From: Bifidobacterium sp.
GTDB lineage: Bacteria; Actinomycetota; Actinomycetes; Actinomycetales; Bifidobacteriaceae
Assembly: GCA_024104275.1 (NCBI GenBank)
Contig: JAGGHK010000006.1
Location: 34,385 to 98,384 of the forward strand
Reading direction: 5' to 3'
Length of the DNA stretch: 64,000 nt
The notes under the pieces were generated by a model. The model was given only the letters and a program-made list of their open reading frames with translations. It searched no databases and was not told the DNA's origin. Position 1 is the stretch's first letter. Each line of letters starts with the position of its first letter. Positions 9,842 to 18,549 of the stretch are shown in pieces. A program made the translations under genes and the position numbers.

Positions 9842-11017
9842 TCAATCATCTTCAAGCATAGTACGAATATTGGTCAACTCCAAAGTGGAACGGTCTGCGA
9901 TGAACTTTTTGGCCACGCTGGCAACCCACCCCTTGAGGTTCCAATGGCCAAACATGTCAATCGATGCAATTCCCGCTTTCGGTCCCAACGAGCAAAGTGT
10001 GCCGAGGGACTTGTAAACGAACTTCTTCGGGTCCTTGCCTTGAATACGCGCGACGATGTTGTCCGCTGCAGTATCGGCTTCTGCGATGGAAATCTGCGCG
10101 GTGGTCGGATAGAGACGACCGTTGTCCGGGTTCGGGACGGCGGAGACGTCACCCACCAGGAACTCCTCGGGATGGCCTTTGATCGACAGATCGTCTTGGA
10201 CGACCACGCGGTTGCGCTTCTGGTCGTATCCCGAATTCGCGATGACGTGGCTGCCGTGCACGCCGGTCGTCCAAATGATGGTATTGGCCGGGAATGCGGT
10301 GTCGTTGCTCATCACTGCGTTCGGCTTGACCTCGGTGATCGGGGTGCCTGCATGGAAGGTGACGCCGTGGTCTTCGAGGTACTTGACGCCCCACTCAGCA
10401 AGCTTGGGGTCGAACATCGGCAGGATCTTCGGAGTCGCCTCAATGCAGTCAATCTTTACCTTGTCAAGCGGGAAGTCATCTTCCTTTGCCAGTTCGGGCA
10501 GACGATAGACCAGTTCGCCCAAGTACTCGATGGAGGTGAAGCCGGCCCCGCAGACGACAATATGAAGGTCGTTCTCGTCGTGACTGGTCTTGTAGTCCTT
10601 GAGCGTGTCTTCAAGATGCTTGCGCGCGGCGACGGCGGTATCGATATCGATCAGCGGCCAGCCGTTCTCGTCGGCACCTTTGATGCCAAAGGTCTCGGAC
10701 TCGAAGCCCAAGGCGTTGACCAGATAATCGTAGGAAAGCGGTTCGCCGTTCTTCAGTTCGACCTTCCTGGCATCCTGATCGACCTTGGTGACTTCATCGA
10801 TGACTACCTTGACCTTCGGATCGACGGCTTTGCGCACGTCGAACGTGATCTGATTGGGTTCCTTTGTGCCTGCGGCGACCTCGTGCAGTTCGGTGGACTG
10901 GTAATGGTATGGATTCTTGTTGACCAGGATGATGTCGGCATCAACATTGGCCTTCGCAAGTTGCTTCGCGGCACGCATGCCGCCATAACCTGCGCCAAGA
11001 ATAACGATCGTAGTCAT
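9842..11017 (-). CDS. ndh: Type II NADH:quinone oxidoreductase (NDH-2)
   Basis: The 391-residue flavoprotein has an N-terminal FAD-binding GAGYGGMRAA motif (residues 8-17), a second dinucleotide site with VVCGAGFTSIEYLGEL in the middle for NADH, and the FAD-closing block EFLVGDVSAVPNPDNGRLYPTTAQIS near residue 300. It resembles the single-subunit, non-proton-pumping NADH dehydrogenases and should feed electrons from NADH to the quinone pool at the membrane face. The start at 11017 has GAAGGGGG upstream. Being first in the cluster with cydAB, it completes an NADH-to-oxygen chain. A strong palindrome about 30 bp upstream suggests metal- or peroxide-dependent control. Confidence 0.9.
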   Translation of the reverse strand: MTTIVILGAGYGGMRAAKQLAKANVDADIILVNKNPYHYQSTELHEVAAGTKEPNQITFDVRKAVDPKVKVVIDEVTKVDQDARKVELKNGEPLSYDYLVNALGFESETFGIKGADENGWPLIDIDTAVAARKHLEDTLKDYKTSHDENDLHIVVCGAGFTSIEYLGELVYRLPELAKEDDFPLDKVKIDCIEATPKILPMFDPKLAEWGVKYLEDHGVTFHAGTPITEVKPNAVMSNDTAFPANTIIWTTGVHGSHVIANSGYDQKRNRVVVQDDLSIKGHPEEFLVGDVSAVPNPDNGRLYPTTAQISIAEADTAADNIVARIQGKDPKKFVYKSLGTLCSLGPKAGIASIDMFGHWNLKGWVASVAKKFIADRSTLELTNIRTMLEDD

Positions 11018-11046
11018 TTTACCCCCTTCGTTGGGAATTGTATAAG

Positions 11047-11075
11047 AATGAATACTATTCATTTGATATTCATTC
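11047..11075 (-). promoter_or_regulatory. Fur/PerR-like palindromic operator upstream of ndh-cyd
   Basis: AATGAATACTATTCATT at 11047-11063 is a perfect 8-1-8 palindrome, followed by a third half-site TATTCATTC (11067-11075). The arm-1-arm layout is that of Fur-family boxes. The site lies 30-58 bp before the ndh start, where a repressor would block transcription. The rest of the gap up to the tRNA-Glu gene is very A/T-rich and shows no gene. Confidence 0.5.
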
Positions 11076-11322
11076 TCGTTTGTTGCTTACGATATTAAAA
11101 TATCTATTCGCAATAAGAAAAACGATTTAATTTGCATAATCAGATACATTTCTGCACGATTCGACTACTTAATATGACATATTTCACAAAATATACCGTC
11201 ACTGAAAAATAATTGGAAAACGTTTGCTGTAATTAGATAGAACAATTATTTTGTATGGTAATGGAACCTGACTCAACGATGTTTCGAAAACCAGAAGCCA
11301 TACTTTTAAACTCTCGAAAAAG

Positions 11323-11394
11323 TACCCCCCAAGAGAGTCGAACTCTTGTTGTCAGATTGAAAGTCTGGTGTCCTAACCGTTAGACGAGGGGGGC
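11323..11394 (-). tRNA. tRNA-Glu (UUC)
   Basis: A full cloverleaf can be read on the minus strand: acceptor GCCCCCC pairing with GGGGGGU, T-arm GAGUUCGACUC, and anticodon loop CUUUCAA giving UUC. The length is 72 nt with no encoded CCA. Confidence 0.93.
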
Positions 11395-11492
11395 TAACAG
11401 CCTACTCAGTTTATAATAGGAGCTCGCTATGAGCAAGTATCGGCGTGTTGGCAATCGACTTGCCGATTGCAATACTTTTATCGCACGTAATC

Positions 11493-12290
11493 TCAAACGG
11501 CACGATATGTGAAGTCATGAATCACACGGCCCGCTGCCAGTCCCTTTTTCTCGAAATTGGTGAGCACCCTGCCTTCGTAGCGTTCCGACTCTTTGAAATC
11601 GGCATGAGGCAGCGATGCGGCTCTGCCGGCGGTCCCTTTGCCCACATGCTCGATAGGCAACGAAACCGTCAGGTCGCCTGCATTCGCGAAATCAGAACGC
11701 CCATCCATAACTTCGTGAACATGAAGAGCATAATCCTCGATGTCGGTGGCGATTCTCCAAACGCTTCCCTTGCAAAGCGACTTGCGAATATCGTCCGCGA
11801 GCGCCGGCTGAACGATGCGACGTTTGTGATGGCGCATTTTAGGCCACGGATCGGGGAAAAACGTCCATACCTCTTCGGCCACACCGGGCTCGCTCGCCTT
11901 GAAGAGCTCCGGGGCATTGACCTGAGCGATGCGCAGATTGGCCAACCTAAGTTTGCCGCCACGCAACATGGTGTGAGCGACACCGGGATCGTAAACCTCC
12001 ACCGCAAGGAAATTGGTTTCAGGACGTGCCTGCGCCGCGGCGATGATATTTTCGCCCTGGCCTGTGCCGATTTCAATGACCAACGGATTTTCGTTGCCCC
12101 AAGCCTTGCGCACGAAATCACGATCAAACACAAATCCGGGCGTCAGATCAAGCAAGCCATCCCCCGCATTGATGTCAAGCAGGAAATCCGGCGAATACCG
12201 TTGCCATGCCCGCTTCAGCCGGTCGTCAAGACGTCCCGTTCGACGCACGTATGAGAGCACATGATGGATTCTTTTGTCGTTTTCCTGCAC
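11493..12290 (-). CDS. trmB: tRNA (guanine-N7-)-methyltransferase
   Basis: The 265-residue protein has the S-adenosylmethionine site [10 protein letters not shown] and the TrmB-specific signature [19 protein letters not shown], which binds G46 of the tRNA variable loop. It methylates tRNA G46 to m7G. Its N-terminal 65 residues ([23 protein letters not shown]) form the extension seen in actinobacterial members. The ATG at 12290 lies just inside a 14-bp palindrome in the 63-bp divergent gap shared with the DUF4190-type gene. It follows no operon partner; tRNA-Glu lies downstream on the same strand after about 100 bp. Confidence 0.93.
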   Translation of the reverse strand: MQENDKRIHHVLSYVRRTGRLDDRLKRAWQRYSPDFLLDINAGDGLLDLTPGFVFDRDFVRKAWGNENPLVIEIGTGQGENIIAAAQARPETNFLAVEVYDPGVAHTMLRGGKLRLANLRIAQVNAPELFKASEPGVAEEVWTFFPDPWPKMRHHKRRIVQPALADDIRKSLCKGSVWRIATDIEDYALHVHEVMDGRSDFANAGDLTVSLPIEHVGKGTAGRAASLPHADFKESERYEGRVLTNFEKKGLAAGRVIHDFTYRAV

Positions 12291-12293
12291 AAA

Positions 12294-12307
12294 CGTTAAG
12301 TTTAACG
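12294..12307. promoter_or_regulatory. Palindrome in the trmB divergent promoter
   Basis: CGTTAAGTTTAACG has 6-bp arms around GT and sits 4 bp before the trmB start. It may be an operator for both divergent genes, but no regulator can be named. Confidence 0.3.
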
Positions 12308-12340
12308 GAAGGCAGACCCGGAAACTTCATCTTGCGTGCG

Positions 12341-12346
12341 TAGACT
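12341..12346 (+). promoter_or_regulatory. -10 box of a likely leaderless gene
   Basis: TAGACT is followed by 7 nt and then the ATG at 12354, with no Shine-Dalgarno sequence, as expected when transcription starts at the start codon. Confidence 0.45.
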
Positions 12347-12353
12347 ATCGGTT

Positions 12354-13190
12354 ATGAACAACAACGACTTCAACGTAGACTCAGGGCGGAATCCCCAAGG
12401 CGGGCCAGATACGGAAAACAGCCAAAGCGCTCAGGACGGGTACGATGGGCAGACTCCACGAACCCCAGCTGATTCACATGATTCCCAGAAAACAATCCAT
12501 GAATACGGGGCACCACAGTTTGGGCAACCAAATCAGAACCCTTCGTACTTCACCAATGGAGCCCCGCAACAGGCGACCGGCACACAGAATCCCGGATATT
12601 CTGGAATGGACTTTCCCGGCTACGGCTACCGGCAACCCGTAGAGCCCTCCTACCAATACACCTCTGCAAATCGACAAACGCAACCGGGACCGGCCCCCTA
12701 CCAATATGGCGCAAACCAACAAATGCAGAATTCCCAGCCATTAGACTCCATGCCACCCATCGGACTCCAGGGCTACTACATCCCGGCGCCGAACCAAAAA
12801 TGGAACACCCTGTGCATCATCGGCTTCATACTGTCGTTCTTTATGCCGATCATCGGGTTGGCGCTTTCTGTAGTCGCGCTTATTCAGATCAATCACAGCG
12901 GCGAAAAGAGCAAAGGCGTGTCGGTCGCCGGAATCGCCATCGGTGCGGTGTTGACGATATTGGACGTCATCCTGGCCATCGTGCTCGTTTCCGCATTCGG
13001 AAGCATAGTGAGCCACACGGATTCGGATTACCCCAACTGCCATGGCTCGGATTGCAGCTCGAACCCCTTTGACGACGGTGACGATCCGGACGCCGAAGAC
13101 AACGAGGATACGAGCTACGCCTATTACCTTTATGATTTCGGCCAGGCTGCCACCACCACGGATATGGACGCCTTGCCTGATATCGCTTGA
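12354..13190 (+). CDS. DUF4190-type membrane protein with a Gln/Pro/Tyr-rich N-terminus
   Basis: The first 150 of 278 residues are low-complexity (Gln, Asn, Pro, Tyr, Gly), typical of actinobacterial cytoplasmic tails that precede a small membrane domain. Two hydrophobic segments follow: WNTLCIIGFILSFFMPIIGL and GIAIGAVLTILDVILAIVLV, with the short polar HSGEKSKGVSVAGI link that characterises DUF4190. The C-terminus is acidic (NPFDDGDDPDAEDNEDTS). Function is unknown; such proteins often sit near envelope-stress genes. The ATG at 12354 is preferred as a leaderless start; a GTG at 12336 is an alternative. Similar low-complexity N-termini occur in the PspC-domain genes near 40 kb. Confidence 0.7.
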   Translation: MNNNDFNVDSGRNPQGGPDTENSQSAQDGYDGQTPRTPADSHDSQKTIHEYGAPQFGQPNQNPSYFTNGAPQQATGTQNPGYSGMDFPGYGYRQPVEPSYQYTSANRQTQPGPAPYQYGANQQMQNSQPLDSMPPIGLQGYYIPAPNQKWNTLCIIGFILSFFMPIIGLALSVVALIQINHSGEKSKGVSVAGIAIGAVLTILDVILAIVLVSAFGSIVSHTDSDYPNCHGSDCSSNPFDDGDDPDAEDNEDTSYAYYLYDFGQAATTTDMDALPDIA

Positions 13191-13468
13191 GACAAATTCG
13201 GATAGACGTGCCCGTTGACATCGGTTTGCCTTTGCCTTAGCCAATAGGTAGGTGGGCTGTAGACGAATAGGCAGTAGGCAGATATCTTTCCCTGAACCCT
13301 GCGTGCCGGAACTTCTTGTGTTTCCATCAACGATTTTGAATTACAAATGATTCATCATGTCGGATAAATCATTGCCATCATACGCGACACGCTGAAATGG
13401 CTCTGGGGTTGCGTTTGGCCTGAATCTGAGTAGTATTAACACTCGGCTGCTTGATGAAGGCAAGCCAC

Positions 13469-13542
13469 GGCTCCGTAGCTCAGTTGGTTAGAGCGCCGCC
13501 CTGTCACGGCGGAGGTCACCAGTTCAAGTCTGGCCGGAGTCG
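13469..13542 (+). tRNA. tRNA-Asp (GUC)
   Basis: The acceptor GGCUCCG pairs with CGGAGUC, the D-arm GCUCAGUUGGUUAGAGC is typical, and the anticodon loop CUGUCAC gives GUC. It is 74 nt long without an encoded CCA. The 278 bp upstream show no gene. Confidence 0.95.
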
Positions 13543-13558
13543 CTTGAATGGTCTTGAG

Positions 13559-13577
13559 CCCGGTTCGCCGGGTTTTT
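13559..13577 (+). terminator. Terminator between tRNA-Asp and tRNA-Phe
   Basis: CCCGG-TTCG-CCGGG followed by TTTTT forms a short stem with the very stable UUCG tetraloop. Its place just before tRNA-Phe suggests the two tRNA genes are at least partly uncoupled. Confidence 0.7.
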
Positions 13578-13588
13578 GATTTATTCAT

Positions 13589-13664
13589 GGCTCTGTAGCT
13601 CAGTTGGTAGAGCGAACGACTGAAAATCGTTAGGTCAGCGGATCGATGCCGCTCGGAGCCACCA
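13589..13664 (+). tRNA. tRNA-Phe (GAA)
   Basis: The acceptor GGCUCUG pairs with CGGAGCC, the anticodon loop CUGAAAA gives GAA, and CCA is encoded at the 3' end (13662-13664). Confidence 0.95.
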
Positions 13665-13778
13665 CTCAGGTCTCGAAGCCAAGTAATCACAATGGTTTCG
13701 AGGCTTTTTCACTTCTCGGCGGCGAACAGCTTCCGCCCAGCCCCATCGTTTACCCAGCAGATTCGCGTTACAGGACAG

Positions 13779-13830
13779 AAACGCCTAAGGTCTCGGCACG
13801 AATCGCTTCATACCGAGACCTTAGGCGTTT
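13779..13830. terminator. Bidirectional terminator between tRNA-Phe and the phosphatase gene
   Basis: An 18-bp perfect stem (13779-13796 with 13813-13830, left arm AAACGCCTAAGGTCTCGG) has T-rich flanks on both strands. Confidence 0.85.
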
Positions 13831-13843
13831 CAACCCATCAGAG

Positions 13844-14353
13844 TCAGAGCTGCTTGGCGACCCAATCGACGATGTACGGAGCGACGCCATCGATCTGATC
13901 GATGGCGATATCGAAATCACGCGGGCCGCCGTACCACGGGTCGACCAGGTCAATGTCGCTTTCGTGGCCAGGTGCAGGCTCGGGCAGGTTGGGGTCAAAG
14001 CTACGGTAAAGATGTACTTCGGGCTTCTTGTCGGCCGGCAGGAGGCGCAACAGTCCCCTTTCGTGCGACCATGTCATCGGCAGGAACAGGTCGCTTTCGT
14101 CGATTTCCTCTGGCGTGATGCGGTGCGCGAAATGATGCTTGGGAATCTCATAGCCTCGTTGGCGCAGCACACGCACGGCACGCGGGTCGATGGGGTGACT
14201 GTGTTCCTCATCACTGACGCCGCTGGACATCACACGTACCTTGTCCCCCAGCCCGCGCTCCTCGAAATTGGCGCGCAGGATGATCTCGGCCATAGGGGAA
14301 CGACATATGTTGCCGGTGCAGACGGTCATGACGGTATAAGGGTGATTGGACAT
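13844..14353 (-). CDS. Low-molecular-weight protein-tyrosine phosphatase
   Basis: The 169-residue protein opens with the phosphate loop C12-TGNIC-R18-SPMAE, the CX5R signature of this family, and carries the general-acid Asp138 in DPWYGG. It should remove phosphate from tyrosine residues in the cytoplasm; in Gram-positive bacteria its partners are often BY-kinases of exopolysaccharide synthesis, though none is in this window. Length and motifs are normal. It is a single-gene unit ending at a strong bidirectional terminator. Confidence 0.93.
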   Translation of the reverse strand: MSNHPYTVMTVCTGNICRSPMAEIILRANFEERGLGDKVRVMSSGVSDEEHSHPIDPRAVRVLRQRGYEIPKHHFAHRITPEEIDESDLFLPMTWSHERGLLRLLPADKKPEVHLYRSFDPNLPEPAPGHESDIDLVDPWYGGPRDFDIAIDQIDGVAPYIVDWVAKQL

Positions 14354-14497
14354 AGCTGAAGTATCTTTCCTCTATAAAAAACGAACGGTATTCGATACAG
14401 CCATCTTAACGAACAGACCGTAATATGCCATAAACAAACAACACAGATACAACGGCAAAACCATCGTATCTGTGTCAATACTTAAAAACCGCTCTCG

Positions 14498-15154
14498 CTA
14501 ATTCTTGTGATAAGTGACGAAACGGTACGCTTCAACGGCACCTTCCTGCTTGCCGGGAGTCATCCATGGTCCGTCATCCTTGAGACTCCAAGCCCCGGCT
14601 CGCACCAGCTCGTCCATATCCGGCGCATAGGTGTCCGCATCGAAACGGCCACGGATATAGGTGACGTACGCTTTGTTGGCGAACGGCATGATGGATCGGA
14701 ACAGCTGCGCTCCCCCGATCACCCAGATCTCGCTGCGGTCCAAACCGTCGTCGGGGATGGCTTCCTGGCGCGCGAAATCGAGTGCCGCTTCAATATCGTT
14801 GGCAGTGGTAGCCCCGGCAGCACGCCAGTTCGGGTCATGAGAGACTACGATATTGTCGCGATTGGGCAACGGGCGGTATTTCGGATCAAGCGAATCCCAA
14901 GTCTTGCGACCCATAATCACCGGGTGCGAAACCGTCAGTTCCTTGAAACGCTTCATGTCCTCGGCAAGATGCCAAGGCATCCCGCCCTTGAACCCCATCG
15001 CATCGGGACGGCCCTGCATGTCTTGCCCGCACGCCCAGATGAGATTCACCGAAAACGTCTTGACGACATCGTCTCCCCAGTCCTCGGTGACTTTTTGCCC
15101 GGCAAGTCCGGGCTCGGGTTCGTGATAGCCAGTACGGCTACTGTCATGCTCCAT
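14498..15154 (-). CDS. folA: Dihydrofolate reductase
   Basis: The 218-residue protein carries DHFR marks: GMPWHLAEDMKRFKELT (substrate pocket), VIMGRKTWDSLD (NADPH and folate site) and VIGGAQLFRSIM (dinucleotide site). It reduces dihydrofolate to tetrahydrofolate. The start was placed at 15154, behind AAGGAG at 8 nt, giving an N-terminal extension of about 30 polar residues before the catalytic domain (VNLIWACGQDMQG). It lies 177 bp behind thyA on the same strand, the classic pairing: ThyA makes the dihydrofolate that FolA recycles. Confidence 0.93.
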   Translation of the reverse strand: MEHDSSRTGYHEPEPGLAGQKVTEDWGDDVVKTFSVNLIWACGQDMQGRPDAMGFKGGMPWHLAEDMKRFKELTVSHPVIMGRKTWDSLDPKYRPLPNRDNIVVSHDPNWRAAGATTANDIEAALDFARQEAIPDDGLDRSEIWVIGGAQLFRSIMPFANKAYVTYIRGRFDADTYAPDMDELVRAGAWSLKDDGPWMTPGKQEGAVEAYRFVTYHKN

Positions 15155-15330
15155 TTCATTACTCCTTGAATTAGGCAATATTGCCAGTCTAACCAACGGC
15201 TGAGACGCGATTTCGCGTCGATTGAAACCTACCTGAACTCGCCCTTATCGTGCGTCAGCTGGTTCTTGACTCCGTGCCGAACAAACAGAACTCGAAGCTT
15301 AGTCCAGCCTTTCAATTCCGTAATCTCGTC

Positions 15331-16200
15331 TCAGACCGCGACCGGCGCCTTGATGGCGGGATGATGCTGATAATTGACGATCTTGAAATCCTCGTACCGG
15401 TAGTCGAAAATCGAATCGGCTTTGCGGATCTCGATCTGCGGGTATGGATAGGGCTCGCGTGAAAGCTGGGTCAGCACCTGGTCGATATGGTTGTCGTAGA
15501 CATGGCAATCACCGCCGGTCCAGACGAACTCCCCCGGCTCAAGGCCGGTCTGCTGCGCCATCATCAACGTAAGCAGCGAATAAGAAGCAATGTTAAACGG
15601 CACACCGAGGAACATGTCGCAGGAACGCTGGTACAGCTGGCAGGAAAGCTTGCCGTCGGCCACGTAGAACTGGAAGAGGGCGTGGCAAGGCGGCAGAGCC
15701 ATCTGCTCGACCTCTGCCGGATTCCAGGCGGTGACGATCATACGACGGGAATCGGGATGCGTCTTGATGAGATTCAGCACATTCGAAATCTGGTCAATGG
15801 TACGGTTTGGATTGTCCTTGGTCGGTGCCGGCCAGCTACGCCATTGCACGCCGTAGACTGGGCCCAAATCGCCGTTCTCGTCGGCCCACTCATCCCAGAT
15901 GTGCACGTTGTGCTCCTGCAGCCAGCGCACGTTGCTCGAGCCTTTGAGGAACCATAGCAACTCGTAGGCAATGCCCTTAAAATAGACCGTTTTGGTGGTC
16001 AGCAGCGGGAAGCCTTTGGAAAGGTCGAAGCGCATCTGACGGCCGAACAGCGAAATCGTCCCAGTGCCAGTACGGTCGGTTTTAAGCGTGCCTTCCTTCA
16101 GAATGTCACGTACCAGATCCTCGTACGGCATGGGGATGTCGGTTTCCGGACGTGCAGGGATCCTCTGACGAATTTCTTCGAGCTGTTCTTGAGTCAACAT
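15331..16200 (-). CDS. thyA: Thymidylate synthase
   Basis: This 289-residue enzyme methylates dUMP to dTMP using methylenetetrahydrofolate. The nucleophile Cys172 lies in [12 protein letters not shown], the phosphate-binding [11 protein letters not shown] precedes it, and [10 protein letters not shown] and [13 protein letters not shown] are the usual family blocks. The length is close to the compact bacterial class with a short insertion. It begins the thyA-folA pair. The 385 bp upstream hold no gene but contain a nested palindrome. Confidence 0.96.
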   Translation of the reverse strand: MLTQEQLEEIRQRIPARPETDIPMPYEDLVRDILKEGTLKTDRTGTGTISLFGRQMRFDLSKGFPLLTTKTVYFKGIAYELLWFLKGSSNVRWLQEHNVHIWDEWADENGDLGPVYGVQWRSWPAPTKDNPNRTIDQISNVLNLIKTHPDSRRMIVTAWNPAEVEQMALPPCHALFQFYVADGKLSCQLYQRSCDMFLGVPFNIASYSLLTLMMAQQTGLEPGEFVWTGGDCHVYDNHIDQVLTQLSREPYPYPQIEIRKADSIFDYRYEDFKIVNYQHHPAIKAPVAV

Positions 16201-16306
16201 AACTGCTCATTCTAGCAACCCGGGCGGCCACGTCGATGCCGAGGCAACGAAAATCTGTCTATCTGAAGACACTATGGGGTTGAAGGCTGCTTGAGGGAAC
16301 GTAACG

Positions 16307-16413
16307 GTGTCTTTTTACTTGCTTGCTCGTAGCAACTAAGTAAAAAGTAACAATTAGAGCTGCTATTTGTGCCTTTTTACTTAGAACAGCCAAGCAAGCA
16401 AATAAAAAGACAC
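16307..16413. repeat. Nested four-arm palindrome (107 bp)
   Basis: Outer arms 16307-16329 and 16391-16413 are inverted over 23 bp with two mismatches. Inner arms 16336-16347 and 16373-16384 are a perfect 12-bp inverted pair. All four contain CTTTTTACTT or its near-complement, so several alternative foldings are possible. It lies in the divergent gap between thyA and the OsmC-like gene. Confidence 0.75.
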
Positions 16414-16585
16414 AAATAGACGGCCAACATCACGCAACCGACTACGACGCTTTCATTTCACTGATAGAAAAGGGACTCATTCGGATGTATCCTAACCTCC
16501 ACCCCACCGCCATTCGAACGACGGGGCTTGGGATTAGATTGGTAAGTGAAGGCCTGCAAAAGGCACAACCGCGAGGAGGTACACA

Positions 16586-17002
16586 ATGGCAAAGAAACTG
16601 TGGGTGGAGCGCAACAAGGACGGTTCCTGGGATGCGTTCAGCGACGAGGGGGCACACATCAAGTTCGGGCACGGCAAAGGCCTGTTCAACCCCGGCGACC
16701 TGATGAAGGTGGCGTTGGCGGGCTGCGGCGCGCTTTCCAGCCAGATGACCATCGAGAATTCGCTGGGCGAAGGCAAGGGCGCGAAGATCACCGTCGACGG
16801 CGATTACGACCGTGAGGCCGACGGCTACACCGCTTTCCGCGAGCAGGTTGTCGTTGACGCCCAGAGCGCCGGTATCCATGGCGAGGACGTCGAGAAGCTC
16901 AAGGACCGCGTCGAAAAGCACATCGAGAAGTCCTGCACCGTGATGCACACCTACGAGGTCGCCACGCCGGTGAGTATGGAAGTCAAGGTGCTCACCAAGT
17001 AG
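16586..17002 (+). CDS. OsmC/Ohr-family peroxide-reducing protein
   Basis: The 138-residue protein has the two family cysteines: Cys47 in LAGCGALSSQM and a second in KSCTVMHTYEV. These reduce organic or hydrogen peroxides at the expense of thiols. Length and the alpha/beta layout match OsmC (the FNPGDLMKVALAGC block is typical). The ATG at 16586 follows a GAGGAGG Shine-Dalgarno at good spacing. It would complement Tpx (55001) and the oxygen-consuming cyd chain in defence against oxidants. OsmC and Ohr subfamilies cannot be separated by eye. Confidence 0.85.
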   Translation: MAKKLWVERNKDGSWDAFSDEGAHIKFGHGKGLFNPGDLMKVALAGCGALSSQMTIENSLGEGKGAKITVDGDYDREADGYTAFREQVVVDAQSAGIHGEDVEKLKDRVEKHIEKSCTVMHTYEVATPVSMEVKVLTK

Positions 17003-17284
17003 CTTCAGCAGCCTTGGAAACGTGGCTGTCGTCGCTTTTCTCGACGTCGCAACGAACATGCACCGGATAGATTCCATCGTCTCGGGCACGTTGCAACTGA
17101 GCGTCGTTCCAGAAACGACTTGGACTGCATCGGCATAATGCAAACTACAGCAAGAGCTGTCGCCGCAAACGCGATAGAACAACCACGTCAGCAATACGTT
17201 GCATTTCAGACGTTATTGCGGACATATTGCAGCAAACACGAATGTGGCCATAAGCATGTTGCAACCGACATTGCTTAGAGGGCA
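17003..17284. other. Gene-free gap with scattered TGCAAC/GTTGCA motifs
   Basis: No open reading frame here looks real. The hexamer GTTGCA or a close complement recurs at roughly 17090, 17139, 17198, 17227 and 17258 in both orientations, suggesting a degenerate multi-arm palindrome. Confidence 0.35.
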
Positions 17285-17330
17285 AAAGGGCGGTGCCGAT
17301 ATCCTTTATGGAAATCGGCACCGCCCTTTT
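17285..17330. terminator. Bidirectional terminator between osmC-like and usp genes
   Basis: AAAGGGCGGTGCCGAT at 17285-17300 pairs perfectly with the right arm ending in CCCTTTT, with A/T runs on both sides. It serves the convergent genes. Confidence 0.85.
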
Positions 17331-17386
17331 ATGGTTGATGACGTTCTCGACTGATTCGTCAATCAGCACGGCAGTCAGGCAATCAA

Positions 17387-18394
17387 TCAGCTCTTGTGCT
17401 CAGGGTCGATGGAGGATTCGATCGCTTCGGCGGCGGAGCTGTCGGCGGTCTTCACAGAGACCTGCTCGACACCTTCGATGCCTTCGATGGTGCCGTCGGA
17501 GCGGGACTTTTCAGCCTCGACATACTTGCGGGGAACCACGTAGACCGGACCGGCAGCGTGCTGGATAAGGCCCTGGCTGGTGGAACCGACGAGCAGGCCG
17601 GTGAACCCGCCCTTACCGCGGGATCCGACCACCACGATGTCGTGGTCGTAGCTGGCCTTCGTGAGAGCACTGACAGCGGATTCAGGAACGATGGTCTTGG
17701 TGATCTTGAGCTCCGGATGAGCCTTGCGCACCGGGGCGATCTGGGTTTCAAGGTCTTCCATATAGGAATCGTAAACGCCATCCTCGTCGCTCACGCCCTG
17801 CAGGCCTGCCACAGCGTCGATGACGTCGAGTTCGGCGCCACGGTCGGCGGAAAGGTCGGCCGCGATCTGCAGCGCCTTCAGCCCCCACGCACTGGCATCG
17901 ATGCCGACGGCCACACGCTTGATGGTGTTGTTCAAATGCATCGTTTTGCCGTCGTCGTCGGTGTAGGGCACCACGATGATCGGGCAATAGGCGTATGCCG
18001 GCAACGAGGAGCTGGTGGTTCCCAGCAGACGCTCGGCCAGACCACCCTTGCCGCGGTTGCCGATGACAATGAGGTTGTAGTTGCGGGAAAGCTCGACGAA
18101 GACCGAAGACGGGTCGCCGGTGACAATCAAGGTCTGCGCCTCGACGCCCTGCTCGTCGGCGATGGCCTTGGCCTTGGAAAGGATCTCCTGCGCGTCAATG
18201 TGCGCCGCGTTGTCATCGCCCATGGAAGTGTAGGTGGAATCGAACGAAACCGCCGCATAGCTCGGCAGCGAATACGCGCAGACAATCTGCAACGTCAACC
18301 CTGCGTGCTTGGCGTAATTTGCGGCCCACCAGGTCGCCTTGTAGCTGGCTTGCGAGCCATCCACACCTACCAGAATAGCCTTGTCGTTTACCAT
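17387..18394 (-). CDS. Universal stress protein with two tandem Usp domains
   Basis: Two UspA domains of about 150 residues follow one another in 335 residues. Each begins with the strand-loop ILVGVDGSQASYKA or VAVGIDASAWGLKA and ends with the ATP-binding pattern G-2x-G-9x-G-S/T (IGNRGKGGLAERLLGTTSSS and VGSRGKGGFTGLLVGSTSQG). Both nucleotide sites look intact. Tandem Usp proteins of actinobacteria act in hypoxia or stress survival by binding ATP. The ATG at 18394 has a perfect AAGGAGGT; a frame open upstream to 18469 is not needed. A short acidic tail follows the second domain. Confidence 0.92.
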   Translation of the reverse strand: MVNDKAILVGVDGSQASYKATWWAANYAKHAGLTLQIVCAYSLPSYAAVSFDSTYTSMGDDNAAHIDAQEILSKAKAIADEQGVEAQTLIVTGDPSSVFVELSRNYNLIVIGNRGKGGLAERLLGTTSSSLPAYAYCPIIVVPYTDDDGKTMHLNNTIKRVAVGIDASAWGLKALQIAADLSADRGAELDVIDAVAGLQGVSDEDGVYDSYMEDLETQIAPVRKAHPELKITKTIVPESAVSALTKASYDHDIVVVGSRGKGGFTGLLVGSTSQGLIQHAAGPVYVVPRKYVEAEKSRSDGTIEGIEGVEQVSVKTADSSAAEAIESSIDPEHKS

Positions 18395-18490
18395 GACTAC
18401 CTCCTTGACATACGTGACACCGCTCATAACGGTTCTACTTAAAGAATACCAGCCTTGCAGGAGAGGCACGAATTATGCGCATATAAAGAA

Positions 18491-18513
18491 ACGCGCCCCG
18501 AAAGGGAACGCGT
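18491..18513 (-). terminator. Terminator after the NlpC/P60 gene
   Basis: Read on the minus strand, ACGCGTTCCC and GGGGCGCGT form a stem around TTTC, followed by TTCTTT. Confidence 0.65.
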
Positions 18514-18549
18514 CTCTTATATCGACTTTTTATAAAAGCTATTACAAAA

